Assembly (NCBI GenBank): GCA_051648105.1 | Contig: JBOFEN010000013.1 | Coordinates: 1-26,068 of the forward strand | Length of the DNA stretch: 26,068 bases | Direction of reading: 5' to 3' | DNA from: UBA7332 sp051648105 | Lineage (GTDB): Bacteria > Bacteroidota > Bacteroidia > Bacteroidales > UBA7332 | Shown: piece by piece, positions 16,815 through 25,295 of the stretch | How the letters are laid out: every line of letters begins with the position of its first letter | Numbering within the stretch: position 1 is the first letter of the stretch | Notes under the pieces: generated by a model | What the model saw: only the letters and a program-made list of their open reading frames with translations | Database searches by the model: none | Told to the model about the DNA's origin: nothing | Program-made: the position numbers and the translations under genes

Positions 16815-18383
16815 ATGAAATCAATTCTCAAAAAAATCATATTGTCTTCCTCAATCATTTTGAGCTTAACCTCTTGCGAAGACTTCCTTACACACAACAA
16901 GTACGGTGAGCCATCAAGCGATAGGTTCTGGATCACTGAGAGTGACGCACTGAGAGCCGCTGACGGACTATACTTCTGGATGGGATCAACAGGTGTTGTT
17001 GGGCGCGGGTTCATGCACTACTACAACTGTAGCGACGATGTAGTCACAGGACGTACGCAGGCGGGATGTGCTGCAATGAAGAACTTCATTGCAAACTACT
17101 CTAGAGATGTTGTTGACAACTGGCCAAAGATGTACCAACTCATCAAGCTATCTAATGACATTATCCTTAATGTCCCAAAGATGGACCTAAGCCAAGACAC
17201 CAAAGATCTAGTCCTAGGACAGGCATACTTCTTCCGCGCTTGGGCATACTTCTGGATTGCCCCTTACTACGGAGACAACTCCACAAATGGTGGGATACCA
17301 ATCGTAGAGCCAGGACTAGCAGTTGATGCACTAGATGTGCCACGAGCAAATAGCGTAAGAGACAACTACGCATACTGTATCGAAGACTTCAAACGTGCAG
17401 CAGAGCTACTTCCTGAGTTCGAACAACTAGAACAAGCACAGTGGGGACGCCCTCACAAAGCCGCTTGTTGGGCATACATAGCGAAGGTAGCACTTTGGGA
17501 TGCTCAGTATGATGCCTCTTCGTATGATACAACAATTGAGTATTGCGACAAGTTAATCAACGCTGGCAAGCACTCACTGATGAGTAACTTTGAGGATATC
17601 TTCAAAGTTGAGAATAACTACAGCTCAGAGTACATCTTCTCCTTTGCCTCTTCTGCAATCTCTGGATCTATACTTCCTGGTGCTATGCTTGAGAATAAAG
17701 GGTGGGGAGAGTACAACGGATGGGGATATTTCACCCCAACCATTGAGTTGCTCAATGCTTACCAGAGTGAAGACAAACGTCTAGCTGCTACTATTCTTCA
17801 GCCAGGTGACAAATTTGAGTACCTAGGCAATGAGAAACTATACTACTCAAACGAGTCACTCTCTGGTATGCAGTTCCGCAAATATATGGACCCATACAAA
17901 TCAGCAACAGCTATTGGGACAACCATCAATCCAAATGGAGACTACCCTACTACCTCTCTCAACATACCAGTCTTGAGATATGCAGAGGTACTCCTTATGA
18001 AAGCTGAGGCTGAGATCTGGAGCGGTAAGAGTGGAGATGAGTCACTCAACCAAATCAGACGCCGAGCAGGCCTTTCTGACCTACAAGGTGCAACAAAAGA
18101 GGACTTGATGAATGAGCGTCGTTGCGAGTTAGCTGGCGAATTCTCAAACAGAATGCTTGACCTTCTCAGATGGGGTGTTGCAAAAGAGTATGTAGAGAAG
18201 CCACTTCATGGATTCAGTGTTCGTCCTCTTGTTCCTTCTCCTCAAAGCAAAGAGGATCTAGAGATCACTGTTATTGAGTCATGGCCAACAAGATCTTTCA
18301 ATGCATCTGTGAATCATATCTTCCCTATCCCAGAGAAGGAGATAGCAAAAAGCAAGAATCTACGTCAAAACATAGGTTACTAA
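16815..18383 (+). CDS. SusD/RagB-type outer-membrane lipoprotein
   Basis: A 522-residue SusD-family lipoprotein. The lipobox LTSC puts the lipidated cysteine at residue 21, followed by acidic residues (CED) as in the surface-export signal of Bacteroidota lipoproteins. The SusD fold is supported by the helical N-terminal half (AYFFRAWAYFWI, about 136-147), the R-P-HKAACWAYIAKVALW segment (TPR-like), and the C-terminal signature VLRYAEVLLMKAEAE, NQIRRRAGL, NERRCELAGE and FPIPEKEI. SusD caps the SusC barrel and captures the ligand at the cell surface. No glycan-specific binding residues can be read by eye, so the ligand is unknown. A GC-rich hairpin follows. Confidence 0.93.
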   Translation: MKSILKKIILSSSIILSLTSCEDFLTHNKYGEPSSDRFWITESDALRAADGLYFWMGSTGVVGRGFMHYYNCSDDVVTGRTQAGCAAMKNFIANYSRDVVDNWPKMYQLIKLSNDIILNVPKMDLSQDTKDLVLGQAYFFRAWAYFWIAPYYGDNSTNGGIPIVEPGLAVDALDVPRANSVRDNYAYCIEDFKRAAELLPEFEQLEQAQWGRPHKAACWAYIAKVALWDAQYDASSYDTTIEYCDKLINAGKHSLMSNFEDIFKVENNYSSEYIFSFASSAISGSILPGAMLENKGWGEYNGWGYFTPTIELLNAYQSEDKRLAATILQPGDKFEYLGNEKLYYSNESLSGMQFRKYMDPYKSATAIGTTINPNGDYPTTSLNIPVLRYAEVLLMKAEAEIWSGKSGDESLNQIRRRAGLSDLQGATKEDLMNERRCELAGEFSNRMLDLLRWGVAKEYVEKPLHGFSVRPLVPSPQSKEDLEITVIESWPTRSFNASVNHIFPIPEKEIAKSKNLRQNIGY

Positions 18384-18434
18384 TTGATCTACAGAAAGTC
18401 ACAAAGGATCAATCCATAATAGTTTATTAAAGCA

Positions 18435-18468
18435 AGAGGCGAGGGCATTGGGTAATGCTCTCGCCTCT
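18435..18468. terminator. GC-rich hairpin after susD
   Basis: Arms 18435-18449 and 18454-18468 pair over 15 bp with one G-T wobble and a 4-nt loop. The hairpin lies between convergent genes (susD and the Smr-domain gene). The downstream sequence is AT-rich but lacks a clean T-run, so termination strength is uncertain. Confidence 0.7.
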
Positions 18469-18487
18469 AATATTATATTTAACACCA

Positions 18488-19555
18488 CTATTTGATGATA
18501 ACCATAGTAGCACCATAGCCATACTCCCTAAAGGAAGCATCCTGATAGATACATGTCTTATACTTCTTTTTCATTTCATCTATGATAGCCTTACGCAGCA
18601 CACCATCCCCCTTGCCATGAATAAAGACAATCTTCTGACCCTTAGTCTTGAGATTTGCCTTCATCACACTATGGAACTCCTCCATCTGAACCTCAAACAT
18701 AGCTGCATTATCCATGCCTGCCGTTGAATCTAGAAGCTCATCAATATGCAGGTCCACCTCTATAAGGTCACTCTGCACAAGGTTCTTCTTCTTGAAAAGA
18801 GGCTGATTGACCACCCTCTCAGAGCGCAATCTCTCCTGCATTGCCTCCTCTAGTGCCTTTGGATCGAATACTATCTCACTATCTGGAACATCATTCTTTA
18901 CTATCGTATAGATCAAAGCAGGCTCATCGAAGTACTCACTCACCTTGAAGCTATGCAGTTTGTAGAACTTAACCGTGTCTATATTATGCTCCACAGAGAT
19001 AGGATTCTTCTGGTTATATCTCTTCTCCGTCTTGAATGCAACAAACTGAACCGACACCTTCTCAACCTCATTAAGCTGCTCTTTGCTCAACTCCTCCATG
19101 AAGAGCTTAGTGTTGGGCTCAACAACTCCACAATATCTATTCAACCACTGACCATTGATCTCGCTGCTGTAAGTAACAAACAAGAAGTAGTTCGAGTCAT
19201 TCAACAAGTAAGTATCATAAGTTGAGTGTTGAAGAGACTTCAAGTTCTGAGGCACATAAGCCAAAAGAACATCGAGAGTTTCACCCTCCTTAGTCTCCTT
19301 TACCTTACGCGAGAGCTCTATCTCCTCCTCTACCTTGTTGGTGATGATAGAGTCCGTCACAACCATTGGAGATTTACCCTTGACAGCCGAGCCCTTAGGC
19401 ATAGCACTCTCAACGACAACACACTCCTTGATCAATACAGGAACATCAAAACCATCCTCATCCTCCACCGTGATGAGATCCTTACCACTTATCTTTGTTA
19501 CTATTCCCCCGCCTGTGGCGTTAAGGAATCTTACCTTATCTCCTACTTTTATCAT
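18488..19555 (-). CDS. DUF2027 protein with C-terminal Smr domain
   Basis: A 355-residue cytosolic protein. The N-terminus (MIKVGDKVRFLN, then TGGGIVTKI) looks like a small SH3-like beta barrel, the middle (about 95-230) is the DUF2027 region, and the C-terminus (about 265-355) is a Smr domain with VDLHIDEL (267-274) and FIHGKGDGVLR (311-321). Smr domains occur in MutS2 and act as nucleases or nucleic-acid binders, but there is no MutS ATPase part here, so a mismatch-repair name would mislead. The cellular role is not known to me. It follows mnmD after 22 nt, with a strong Shine-Dalgarno sequence in between. Confidence 0.85.
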   Translation of the reverse strand: MIKVGDKVRFLNATGGGIVTKISGKDLITVEDEDGFDVPVLIKECVVVESAMPKGSAVKGKSPMVVTDSIITNKVEEEIELSRKVKETKEGETLDVLLAYVPQNLKSLQHSTYDTYLLNDSNYFLFVTYSSEINGQWLNRYCGVVEPNTKLFMEELSKEQLNEVEKVSVQFVAFKTEKRYNQKNPISVEHNIDTVKFYKLHSFKVSEYFDEPALIYTIVKNDVPDSEIVFDPKALEEAMQERLRSERVVNQPLFKKKNLVQSDLIEVDLHIDELLDSTAGMDNAAMFEVQMEEFHSVMKANLKTKGQKIVFIHGKGDGVLRKAIIDEMKKKYKTCIYQDASFREYGYGATMVIIK

Positions 19556-19562
19556 AGTATAT

Positions 19563-19568
19563 CTCCTT
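19563..19568 (-). promoter_or_regulatory. Shine-Dalgarno AAGGAG before the Smr-domain gene
   Basis: The minus strand reads AAGGAG seven nt before the ATG at 19555. Canonical Shine-Dalgarno sequences are rare in Bacteroidota, where starts are usually AT-rich. It supports this start codon and suggests efficient re-initiation after mnmD. Confidence 0.6.
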
Positions 19569-19577
19569 CGCTAATAG

Positions 19578-20267
19578 TTATCTACTCATTACACCTCTCA
19601 ACATCTGACGCTTGCCCGGAGAGCCAGGCAGACGCTCCATCACATATCCCGCAGCCATAAGCTCACGTCTTACCACACCCTTGGCACAGTAAGTGGTCAA
19701 TATTCCACCCTCAACCGTCGCCATGCCTATGGCATCAAAGAGAGTTTGAGACCACATCTCTGGCTGTTTGTCTGGTGCAAATGCATCAAAATAGACCAGA
19801 TTGTAGCTGCCCGTAAAATCAAACTTAGTGAAATCGCACTCTATCTTACGAATAGAGAAGGTGGGCGACACTACTGTAAACTCACCCTCAAGGCTTGACC
19901 ACGGTGCCTGACAAACCATCTGCCAAGCTTGAGCCTCATCACTGCTAAGCGATAGCAGCTCTGCGTAGTTCAACTTCTCCATCAACTCAAGTGATAGTGG
20001 ATATAGCTCTAAGGAGGTATAAAGTATCTCCCGCCCCGTACGCATACTCTCCACCAAAGACAATAGAGCATTGAGCCCCGTACCAAATCCTATCTCAAGG
20101 ATAGAGAGTGACTCAGCCTGCGAAGCCCTGAGTCCATGGTTAATAAAAACGTGAGTTGACTCCTGGATTGCACCATGAACACTATGGTAATGCTCATCCA
20201 TCTCCGGTATATATAGGGTGTGACTCCCGTCTGCTGTCACTATGGTCTCTATTACGCGTTCTGCCAT
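19578..20267 (-). CDS. mnmD: tRNA 5-methylaminomethyl-2-thiouridine methyltransferase MnmD
   Basis: A 229-residue Rossmann-fold methyltransferase, matching the N-terminal (MnmD) half of E. coli MnmC. The SAM-binding loop is LEIGFGTGLNAL (57-68), and the signature NLVYFDAFAPDKQPEMWS (about 156-173) holds the conserved Asp (D161) and the DAFAP.K.PEMW motif of the family. It would carry out the last methylation of mnm5s2U at the tRNA wobble position. The FAD domain of MnmC is absent, as in many bacteria where MnmD stands alone. It is first in a two-gene minus-strand operon with the Smr-domain gene and is divergent from dusB, another tRNA-modifying gene. Confidence 0.85.
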   Translation of the reverse strand: MAERVIETIVTADGSHTLYIPEMDEHYHSVHGAIQESTHVFINHGLRASQAESLSILEIGFGTGLNALLSLVESMRTGREILYTSLELYPLSLELMEKLNYAELLSLSSDEAQAWQMVCQAPWSSLEGEFTVVSPTFSIRKIECDFTKFDFTGSYNLVYFDAFAPDKQPEMWSQTLFDAIGMATVEGGILTTYCAKGVVRRELMAAGYVMERLPGSPGKRQMLRGVMSR

Positions 20268-20294
20268 ATTTAGTTACATTCTACTTGTTTCTCG

Positions 20295-20302
20295 CAAATA
20301 TA
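20295..20302 (-). promoter_or_regulatory. TAnnTTTG promoter element of mnmD
   Basis: The minus strand reads TATATTTG here, 27 nt before the mnmD start codon, so the leader would be about 20 nt. The region 19-21 nt further upstream is T-rich without a clear TTTG. Confidence 0.6.
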
Positions 20303-20327
20303 GCACAATTAAGAGAGAAAAAAGAAT

Positions 20328-20335
20328 TAATTTTG
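20328..20335 (+). promoter_or_regulatory. TAnnTTTG promoter element of dusB, predicted leaderless start
   Basis: TAATTTTG ends only 4 nt before the ATG at 20340. With the usual distance from this element to the start of transcription, the mRNA would begin at or within a base or two of the start codon. No clear TTTG is found at the expected upstream distance. Confidence 0.55.
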
Positions 20336-20339
20336 CCGC

Positions 20340-21326
20340 ATGAAAATAGGGAATATAGATTTAGGGAAATACCCGGTGCTACTTGCACCTATGGAAGATG
20401 TGACGGACATTTCATTCCGTCTGATGTGTAAAGAGTTTGGTGCAGACATGGTATATACGGAGTTTGTCTCTAGCGACGCTCTTATTCGCGCAGTGAATAA
20501 GACTCAACAGAAGCTCAAGATTTCCGATGATGAGAGGCCTGTCGTTATTCAGATATATGGTCGTGATGTTGAATCAATGGTCGAAGCTGCCAAGATTGTT
20601 GAGCTAGCTAAGCCTGATATTATTGACCTAAACTTCGGTTGCCCTGTTAAGCGTGTGGCTGGAAAAGGGGCTGGAGCTGGTATGCTGCAGAACACTCCTC
20701 TGATGCTTGACATAATTGAGGGTTGTGCTAAGGCTGTCAACATCCCACTCACCGTAAAGACCCGTCTTGGATGGGACCACGACTCGAAAATCATTGTTGA
20801 TCTAGCAGAGAAGATTCAGGATAGAGGTGCTGCGGCTTTGGCTATTCACGGACGCACACGTAGCCAGATGTACACTGGTGAGGCTGACTGGACTCTTATC
20901 GGTGAGGTAAAGAACAATCCTCGCATGACTATACCTATCATAGGCAACGGAGATGTCACCACGCCACAAGGTGCTAAGGAGTGCTTCGATAAATATGGTG
21001 TTGATGCCATCATGGTTGGACGTGCTACGATTGGTAGACCATGGATATTCAGCGAGATTAAGCACTATATAGAACATGGATGTGAGATGAATCCTCTCTC
21101 TTTCGAAGATAAGATGGCTGTGATCAAGAGACAGGTTATTCAAAGTGTTGAGCGACTAGATGAGTACCGTGGTATTCTTCACATTCGTCGCCACCTTGCT
21201 GCGACCCCTCTCTTCAAGGGTATTCCAAACTTCAAGGAGACTCGTATAGCTATGCTTCGTGCAAACTCCGTAGAGGAGCTATTCGCCATACTCGATACTA
21301 TTGCTGTGCCATCAATTGAGCTGTAA
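20340..21326 (+). CDS. dusB: tRNA dihydrouridine synthase DusB
   Basis: A 328-residue FMN-dependent oxidoreductase with a TIM-barrel N-terminal domain and a helical C-terminal tRNA-binding part. Motifs in order: LLAPMEDVTD (14-23), YTEFVSSDAL (39-48), DLNFGCPVKRVAGKGAGAG (96-114) with catalytic C101, TVKTRLGW (138-145), the HGRTR.Q.Y.G.ADW segment (about 168-182), GNGDV, and GRATIGRPWIF with its phosphate-gripping Gly-Arg. It reduces specific uridines in the tRNA D-loop; the AGKGAGAG form fits the DusB branch. The start is set by ATG 20340, which lies directly after the promoter element. In many bacteria dusB precedes fis, but no such gene follows here. Confidence 0.92.
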   Translation: MKIGNIDLGKYPVLLAPMEDVTDISFRLMCKEFGADMVYTEFVSSDALIRAVNKTQQKLKISDDERPVVIQIYGRDVESMVEAAKIVELAKPDIIDLNFGCPVKRVAGKGAGAGMLQNTPLMLDIIEGCAKAVNIPLTVKTRLGWDHDSKIIVDLAEKIQDRGAAALAIHGRTRSQMYTGEADWTLIGEVKNNPRMTIPIIGNGDVTTPQGAKECFDKYGVDAIMVGRATIGRPWIFSEIKHYIEHGCEMNPLSFEDKMAVIKRQVIQSVERLDEYRGILHIRRHLAATPLFKGIPNFKETRIAMLRANSVEELFAILDTIAVPSIEL

Positions 21327-21381
21327 GCAACAAAGTACCTCTTTATCAAAGAAGAGGCAAGTAACATAACGAAACAAAACG

Positions 21382-21439
21382 CTAGAGATTCAGACCATTT
21401 TGATAGTTCAAAATAGCATGAATCTCTAGAGTTTTTTTT
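21382..21439 (+). terminator. Intrinsic terminator after dusB
   Basis: An 11-bp outer stem (21382-21392 with 21419-21429) and a 7-bp inner stem (21397-21403 with 21408-21414) are followed by eight T at 21432-21439. A smaller hairpin (6-bp arms, 21338-21343 and 21352-21357) precedes it. It lies 55 nt after the dusB stop codon. Confidence 0.8.
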
Positions 21440-21840
21440 AGCTAATCACTATGCTTTTGGTACTAGAAAGAGCTTTCTAGGCCCGTTATCACTGCCTCGA
21501 GGGTAATTTCATCAAGCCTTTCGGCAAAAAGCCTAAGAGTTTTACTTAAAAAGTCAGTGCCAAGATGGTCAAAACCCTGTGAGTTTTGACCATCTTGGCA
21601 CTGACTTTTCTATAATATCGCTCATCGGAGGAGTCTAAAACTCTCCGCCATAGCAGAACAACCTACTAATCAAACAATTACCCTAAAAGGGTTTAACCTC
21701 TCTAGAGTGTGATATTTGCATACGACTTACCAAAATAATCATCTGAGCCTGCTCTGGAGCATTAGTCATTTGACACTTTGATCAGTAATTCACCTCATCA
21801 GCAACAAGTTGCAAATCCAAGACAATAGTGGTGATCTGCT
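21440..21840. other. Gene-free, hairpin-rich stretch between dusB and the efflux operon
   Basis: About 400 nt with no credible gene on either strand. It contains an 18-nt near-palindrome (arms 21463-21470 and 21473-21480), the long 27-bp hairpin listed separately, an 8-bp hairpin with one bulged G (21626-21647), and a small accct/agggt hairpin near 21680. It could be an untranslated RNA, a short non-autonomous repeat, or decayed sequence; nothing seen decides between these. Confidence 0.5.
21549..21609. repeat. Perfect 27-bp inverted repeat with 7-nt loop
   Basis: Arms 21549-21575 and 21583-21609 are exact reverse complements; the loop is cctgtga. The stem is longer than a normal terminator and has A/T ends (aaaa and tttt), so it could stop transcription arriving from the minus-strand efflux operon, whose last gene ends 232 nt away. 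dusB already has its own terminator nearer by. A short mobile repeat or a structured RNA is the alternative. Confidence 0.75.
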
Positions 21841-23022
21841 TTACTCTGATTGGTGAACAACCCTTCGCAGGGTAAAGTAAGCCAAAGCAAAATATACTAT
21901 AGTTAATATCCATAGCGTATGATAGTGTGTGGCTACCTCGCTCAAGCTCGCTCCCATAGTCTGGATACGCAGGAAGCCATCAATGGCACTGCTGCTTGGT
22001 ATGGCCTTCGCAATCATAACTAACCAGCTTGGCATAGCCTCAACAGGTAGTGATGCTCCACTCAACATTAGAAGTGGTATTGAGGTAAAGAGCAAGAAGA
22101 GTATTGAATTCTCCCTATTTCGAAATAGTGTGGAGATAGCTATACTCAGGAATACTGCAGATAGCATATAAGGTATGAGTAGCTGTAGTATGTCGCCAAA
22201 TGATCCATTCATTGGAAAACCAAATAGATGGTAGTGCACTCCAAAGATATAGGTCAATGTGATAGCATACAGTGAAAGGTAAGCTAGTGTCTTACCAAAG
22301 AGTAGTGGTATGATTGAGAGGTATCTCTCGCCCTCAGGAGTGAAGCTCTTGTAGAGTTTCTGCTCGTACCAGGTGCCACCTATCATACCTATTCCGATAA
22401 GTAATGTCTGCTGTATGATCAATATCAGTATGGCTGGCATGATGAATGTGCCATACCCACTATATGGATTGAAAAGCGTTTTTGATCTTATCACAACGGG
22501 GTCTGCTACTACCTTAGCTGTGGCATCGCCCACTCCCCCCGACACAAAGCGTTGCCACTCAATCTGGTTACTACTGCTGCCTATTGCGCTAACTGCATCT
22601 GAGAAGAGCTGTCTGTACATTAGGAAGTAACTAGCATCCGCATATATAGCAACGGCTACCTGCTCCATACGCAGCAGCTTACGCTCATAATCCTTTGGAA
22701 TGACTATTACTCCATAGACCTCTCTATTCATAAATAGAGACTTTGCCTCTATTAGGTCGCTTGCCGTGGCTGTTATCTCAATGTTTGGTGCGGCACTAAG
22801 TGCGCGTATCATTCCTCTACTCGAAGGGGTGTTACTCTGGTCGACTACCGCTATGGGCACCTCACGAAGCACCTCGTTGCGATAGGCCAAGGAGTAGATG
22901 GTTGAGTAGATTATTATCGCACCCACCATGATGAGTAGTACCCCTGGATCTTTGAGGATGTATTTAATCTCTGAACGATATATTGAGAAGAACTCCTCTA
23001 GCTGTATCTTTAATCGATTCAT
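21841..23022 (-). CDS. ABC-2 type transporter permease (second of pair)
   Basis: A 393-residue membrane protein of the ABC-2 permease family (YbhS/YbhR-like). It has one N-terminal membrane helix (about 27-48), a large extracytoplasmic domain (about 50-215, with VPIAVVDQSNTPSS near its start and VYGVIVIPKDYERKL in the middle), and about five C-terminal helices. The segment IPLLMLSGASLPVEAMP followed by AKAIPSSSAIDGF is the usual conserved end. Members form half-channels for drug or lipid-like substrates together with an ATPase, which is not present here. It is last in the minus-strand operon, 50 nt after the first permease, and its sister status suggests a heterodimer. Confidence 0.85.
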   Translation of the reverse strand: MNRLKIQLEEFFSIYRSEIKYILKDPGVLLIMVGAIIIYSTIYSLAYRNEVLREVPIAVVDQSNTPSSRGMIRALSAAPNIEITATASDLIEAKSLFMNREVYGVIVIPKDYERKLLRMEQVAVAIYADASYFLMYRQLFSDAVSAIGSSSNQIEWQRFVSGGVGDATAKVVADPVVIRSKTLFNPYSGYGTFIMPAILILIIQQTLLIGIGMIGGTWYEQKLYKSFTPEGERYLSIIPLLFGKTLAYLSLYAITLTYIFGVHYHLFGFPMNGSFGDILQLLIPYMLSAVFLSIAISTLFRNRENSILFLLFTSIPLLMLSGASLPVEAMPSWLVMIAKAIPSSSAIDGFLRIQTMGASLSEVATHYHTLWILTIVYFALAYFTLRRVVHQSE

Positions 23023-23072
23023 CTTTCAATGGGTGATTTATATGGGTTATTATCTCTCTTTCTTACTCAGCT

Positions 23073-24248
23073 CTATACCCTGCCCCAGAAAGATGGGTCT
23101 GACACTATACGCTTTAGGCGCGGAAGTGTGAGGTATGGTAGTGCGATGAATATGACTAGAGATAGAACATAACCTATGGAGTGTGATGATGATGCCCCTC
23201 GTATGGCTTGATCAACGAAGAGTTCCATGTAGTATGTAAAGGGAAATATCTTTCCGAAATAGCGCATCATAGGGTCCATCGCCATGAATGGGAATGTTAG
23301 TCCCGAAAATGTGAAGGCTAGCACTGAGTATCCTCCTCCGAGTGATAGTGCCAAACGAAGGTTAGATAGTACTGTGATAATGAATACTCCCACTGATTGG
23401 TAGGCTATCACAAAGAGTACTCCTCCTACTATTAGCATCATCACACTGCCGTTCAAAGGTACTCCCTCGACACGGTAGATTAGTGTGTTCATAAATGCCC
23501 ATAGTACAAGGTGTATGATCGTATATGGAGCCAATTTCCCCCACAGTGCAGCTAGGATTGAGCCTTGGGCTGAATCCAACCACTCGCCTGCTGTGCCACG
23601 TTTAAGCTCTACTCCCACCACGAATATTGTGGTTATCAAGATGAATAGTAGCATCATCATTGGTAGGAATGCAGGAAGCAGATATAGTGCGTAGTTTGTG
23701 TAGGGATTGAAGAGTATGTGCTTTTCGAAAGTCACGGGCATCATCTGTGAGTATGCCTCGGCGGTAGATAGCCCCTTCTTGACCAAAAGCTGTATCTGAA
23801 TTCCAGAGGAGAAGGTCATCACGGTCTGTCTTATATCCTTGTCAAGCAGCCCTGCCTTGGTTAGATTTAGCCCATTGACAAATGCAGCAACCTCTACAGG
23901 CTCTGTACGAAGTATAGAGCGTTCGAAGTTGCGTGGTATGATCACAAAGGCATCTATCTCACCTCGCTTCATCATGGTCTCTCCCTCCAACTCGTCACTT
24001 AGATGCAGGGTAACGCGTGCTGATGGCGTGGCATCAATCATGCGTATAACCTTTGTCGATAGTGATGAGTTGTCATAGTCGATAACACCTATTGGCATAT
24101 CGCGCGGCACTCCACTCTCAAAGATGAGAATGAAGAGGCCAATAGACAATAGGGGTAGTAGTATGGAGATGGTCATCAGTATAGGGAAACGCTTGAACTG
24201 AATGAGCTCTCTCTGCACTACGGATCGTATTTTGTTGATAAAAGTCAT
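23073..24248 (-). CDS. ABC-2 type transporter permease (first of pair)
   Basis: A 391-residue protein with the same plan as its downstream neighbour: an N-terminal helix (about 20-43), an extracytoplasmic domain beginning with MPIGVIDYDNSSLS and including DAFVIIPRNFERSI, then about five helices ending with FSGLTFPFMAMDP and FPFTYYMELFVDQAIRG. The two permeases are clearly paralogous in layout but diverged, which fits a heterodimeric membrane part of an exporter. It lies 29 nt after the HlyD-like gene. Substrate unknown; related systems handle drugs, bile salts or envelope components. Confidence 0.85.
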   Translation of the reverse strand: MTFINKIRSVVQRELIQFKRFPILMTISILLPLLSIGLFILIFESGVPRDMPIGVIDYDNSSLSTKVIRMIDATPSARVTLHLSDELEGETMMKRGEIDAFVIIPRNFERSILRTEPVEVAAFVNGLNLTKAGLLDKDIRQTVMTFSSGIQIQLLVKKGLSTAEAYSQMMPVTFEKHILFNPYTNYALYLLPAFLPMMMLLFILITTIFVVGVELKRGTAGEWLDSAQGSILAALWGKLAPYTIIHLVLWAFMNTLIYRVEGVPLNGSVMMLIVGGVLFVIAYQSVGVFIITVLSNLRLALSLGGGYSVLAFTFSGLTFPFMAMDPMMRYFGKIFPFTYYMELFVDQAIRGASSSHSIGYVLSLVIFIALPYLTLPRLKRIVSDPSFWGRV

Positions 24249-24277
24249 AGTTTATCGTGTGATATATAGTGTTGAGA

Positions 24278-25264
24278 CTACTCTATGGTGTCCCAATTGA
24301 CAACCACACTCATACCAGGACGAAGGTCTGAGCGCTGCTTCTGTGGTGTCATCTTCACCTCAAATGTTCTGATGTCAAACTCCCCTTTGGTGCGAGTAGC
24401 TGACCATGTAGCGTACTCTGCTTGTACAGCTATGGAGCTTATGCTGAGTGTCACCTCTTCATCTAGTGCAGGCACATAGCCTTTTACCATCTTGCCTACC
24501 TTGATCTTAGGAAGGAGATCCTCTTTTACGTTGAATGACACGTGTGAGTCGTTGAGGTTTACAAGTGTTATCACTGGATAGCCAGCACCTATAAGCTCAC
24601 CCTCTTCAGCAATAATCGTTGCCACCTCTGCATCAAACGGTGCATACTGTCTGGCATCGGACTGCATAGATGAGACCTCAGCAACAACGGCTTCAGCTTG
24701 GTTTAGGAGTGCCGCCGCTGCATTCTTATCTTCTATTCTTGCTCCTTTGAGTGCCATCTCATATTGTGCCTTAGCAGCCTGACGGGTTGCCTCCATTGCT
24801 TGTCTGTTGGCAGATGCCTCATCAAACTTCTGTGCTGTGACTACTCCGTTCTTATATAGCTTCTCTATACGAGCATACGACTTATCGGCCAATTCGTATC
24901 CAGCCTCTGCTTTCTGCCATAGATTATATACTGCTTGAACCTCTTCGCTTCGTGCTCCGAACTTAGCTTTACTATCTTGTGCTCTTGCAGCTTGACGAAC
25001 AGCTTCAGCTTGTTGTAGCTTTGCATTAACCTCTGGTGTACTTAACACAAATAGAGGAGAGCCTTTTGTTACCGATTCACCTTGGCGAACAAAAAGTGAG
25101 TCTATCCTTCCAGGAAGCTTTGATGATACCTTAACCGAGGTTGATACTACCTCTCCTTGAATAAGTGTTGGCTCTGGTTTTATGGCAAACCACGCAGCAA
25201 CTGAAACGACTGCTAATGCGGCTACTATTATTAGGGCATATACCCCATTGTTATTTCGATTCAT
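24278..25264 (-). CDS. HlyD-family periplasmic adaptor (membrane fusion protein)
   Basis: A 328-residue adaptor anchored by one N-terminal helix (about 8-26). The lipoyl/barrel-sandwich half-motifs are GRIDSLFVRQGESVTKGSPLF (split around 52-72) and APFDAEVATIIAEEGELIGAG (about 208-228). Between them lies a long alpha-helical, Ala/Gln/Glu-rich hairpin (about 75-195) of the kind that docks with TolC. The beta-barrel part follows, ending with LRPGMSVVVNW. It links inner-membrane permeases to the outer-membrane channel. Spacing of 31 nt from the TolC-like gene and 29 nt to the permease supports one operon, read right to left. Confidence 0.88.
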   Translation of the reverse strand: MNRNNNGVYALIIVAALAVVSVAAWFAIKPEPTLIQGEVVSTSVKVSSKLPGRIDSLFVRQGESVTKGSPLFVLSTPEVNAKLQQAEAVRQAARAQDSKAKFGARSEEVQAVYNLWQKAEAGYELADKSYARIEKLYKNGVVTAQKFDEASANRQAMEATRQAAKAQYEMALKGARIEDKNAAAALLNQAEAVVAEVSSMQSDARQYAPFDAEVATIIAEEGELIGAGYPVITLVNLNDSHVSFNVKEDLLPKIKVGKMVKGYVPALDEEVTLSISSIAVQAEYATWSATRTKGEFDIRTFEVKMTPQKQRSDLRPGMSVVVNWDTIE

Positions 25265-25295
25265 AGTTCTATAATTTAAGAGTGCTCTATCTCTA

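Noticed and set aside
18488..19555. MutS2 mismatch-repair name for the Smr-domain protein
   Set aside because: Only the C-terminal Smr domain is shared; there is no MutS ATPase or clamp region.
19226..19660. Plus-strand frame of 144 codons opposite the Smr-domain gene and the end of mnmD
   Set aside because: Both minus-strand genes carry strong family motifs, and this frame has a skewed Leu/Ser/Tyr content without motifs.
21440..21840. CRISPR array or tRNA in the hairpin-rich gap
   Set aside because: No repeated direct unit with regular spacing and no cloverleaf or CCA-type 3' end was found; the repeats are inverted, not direct.
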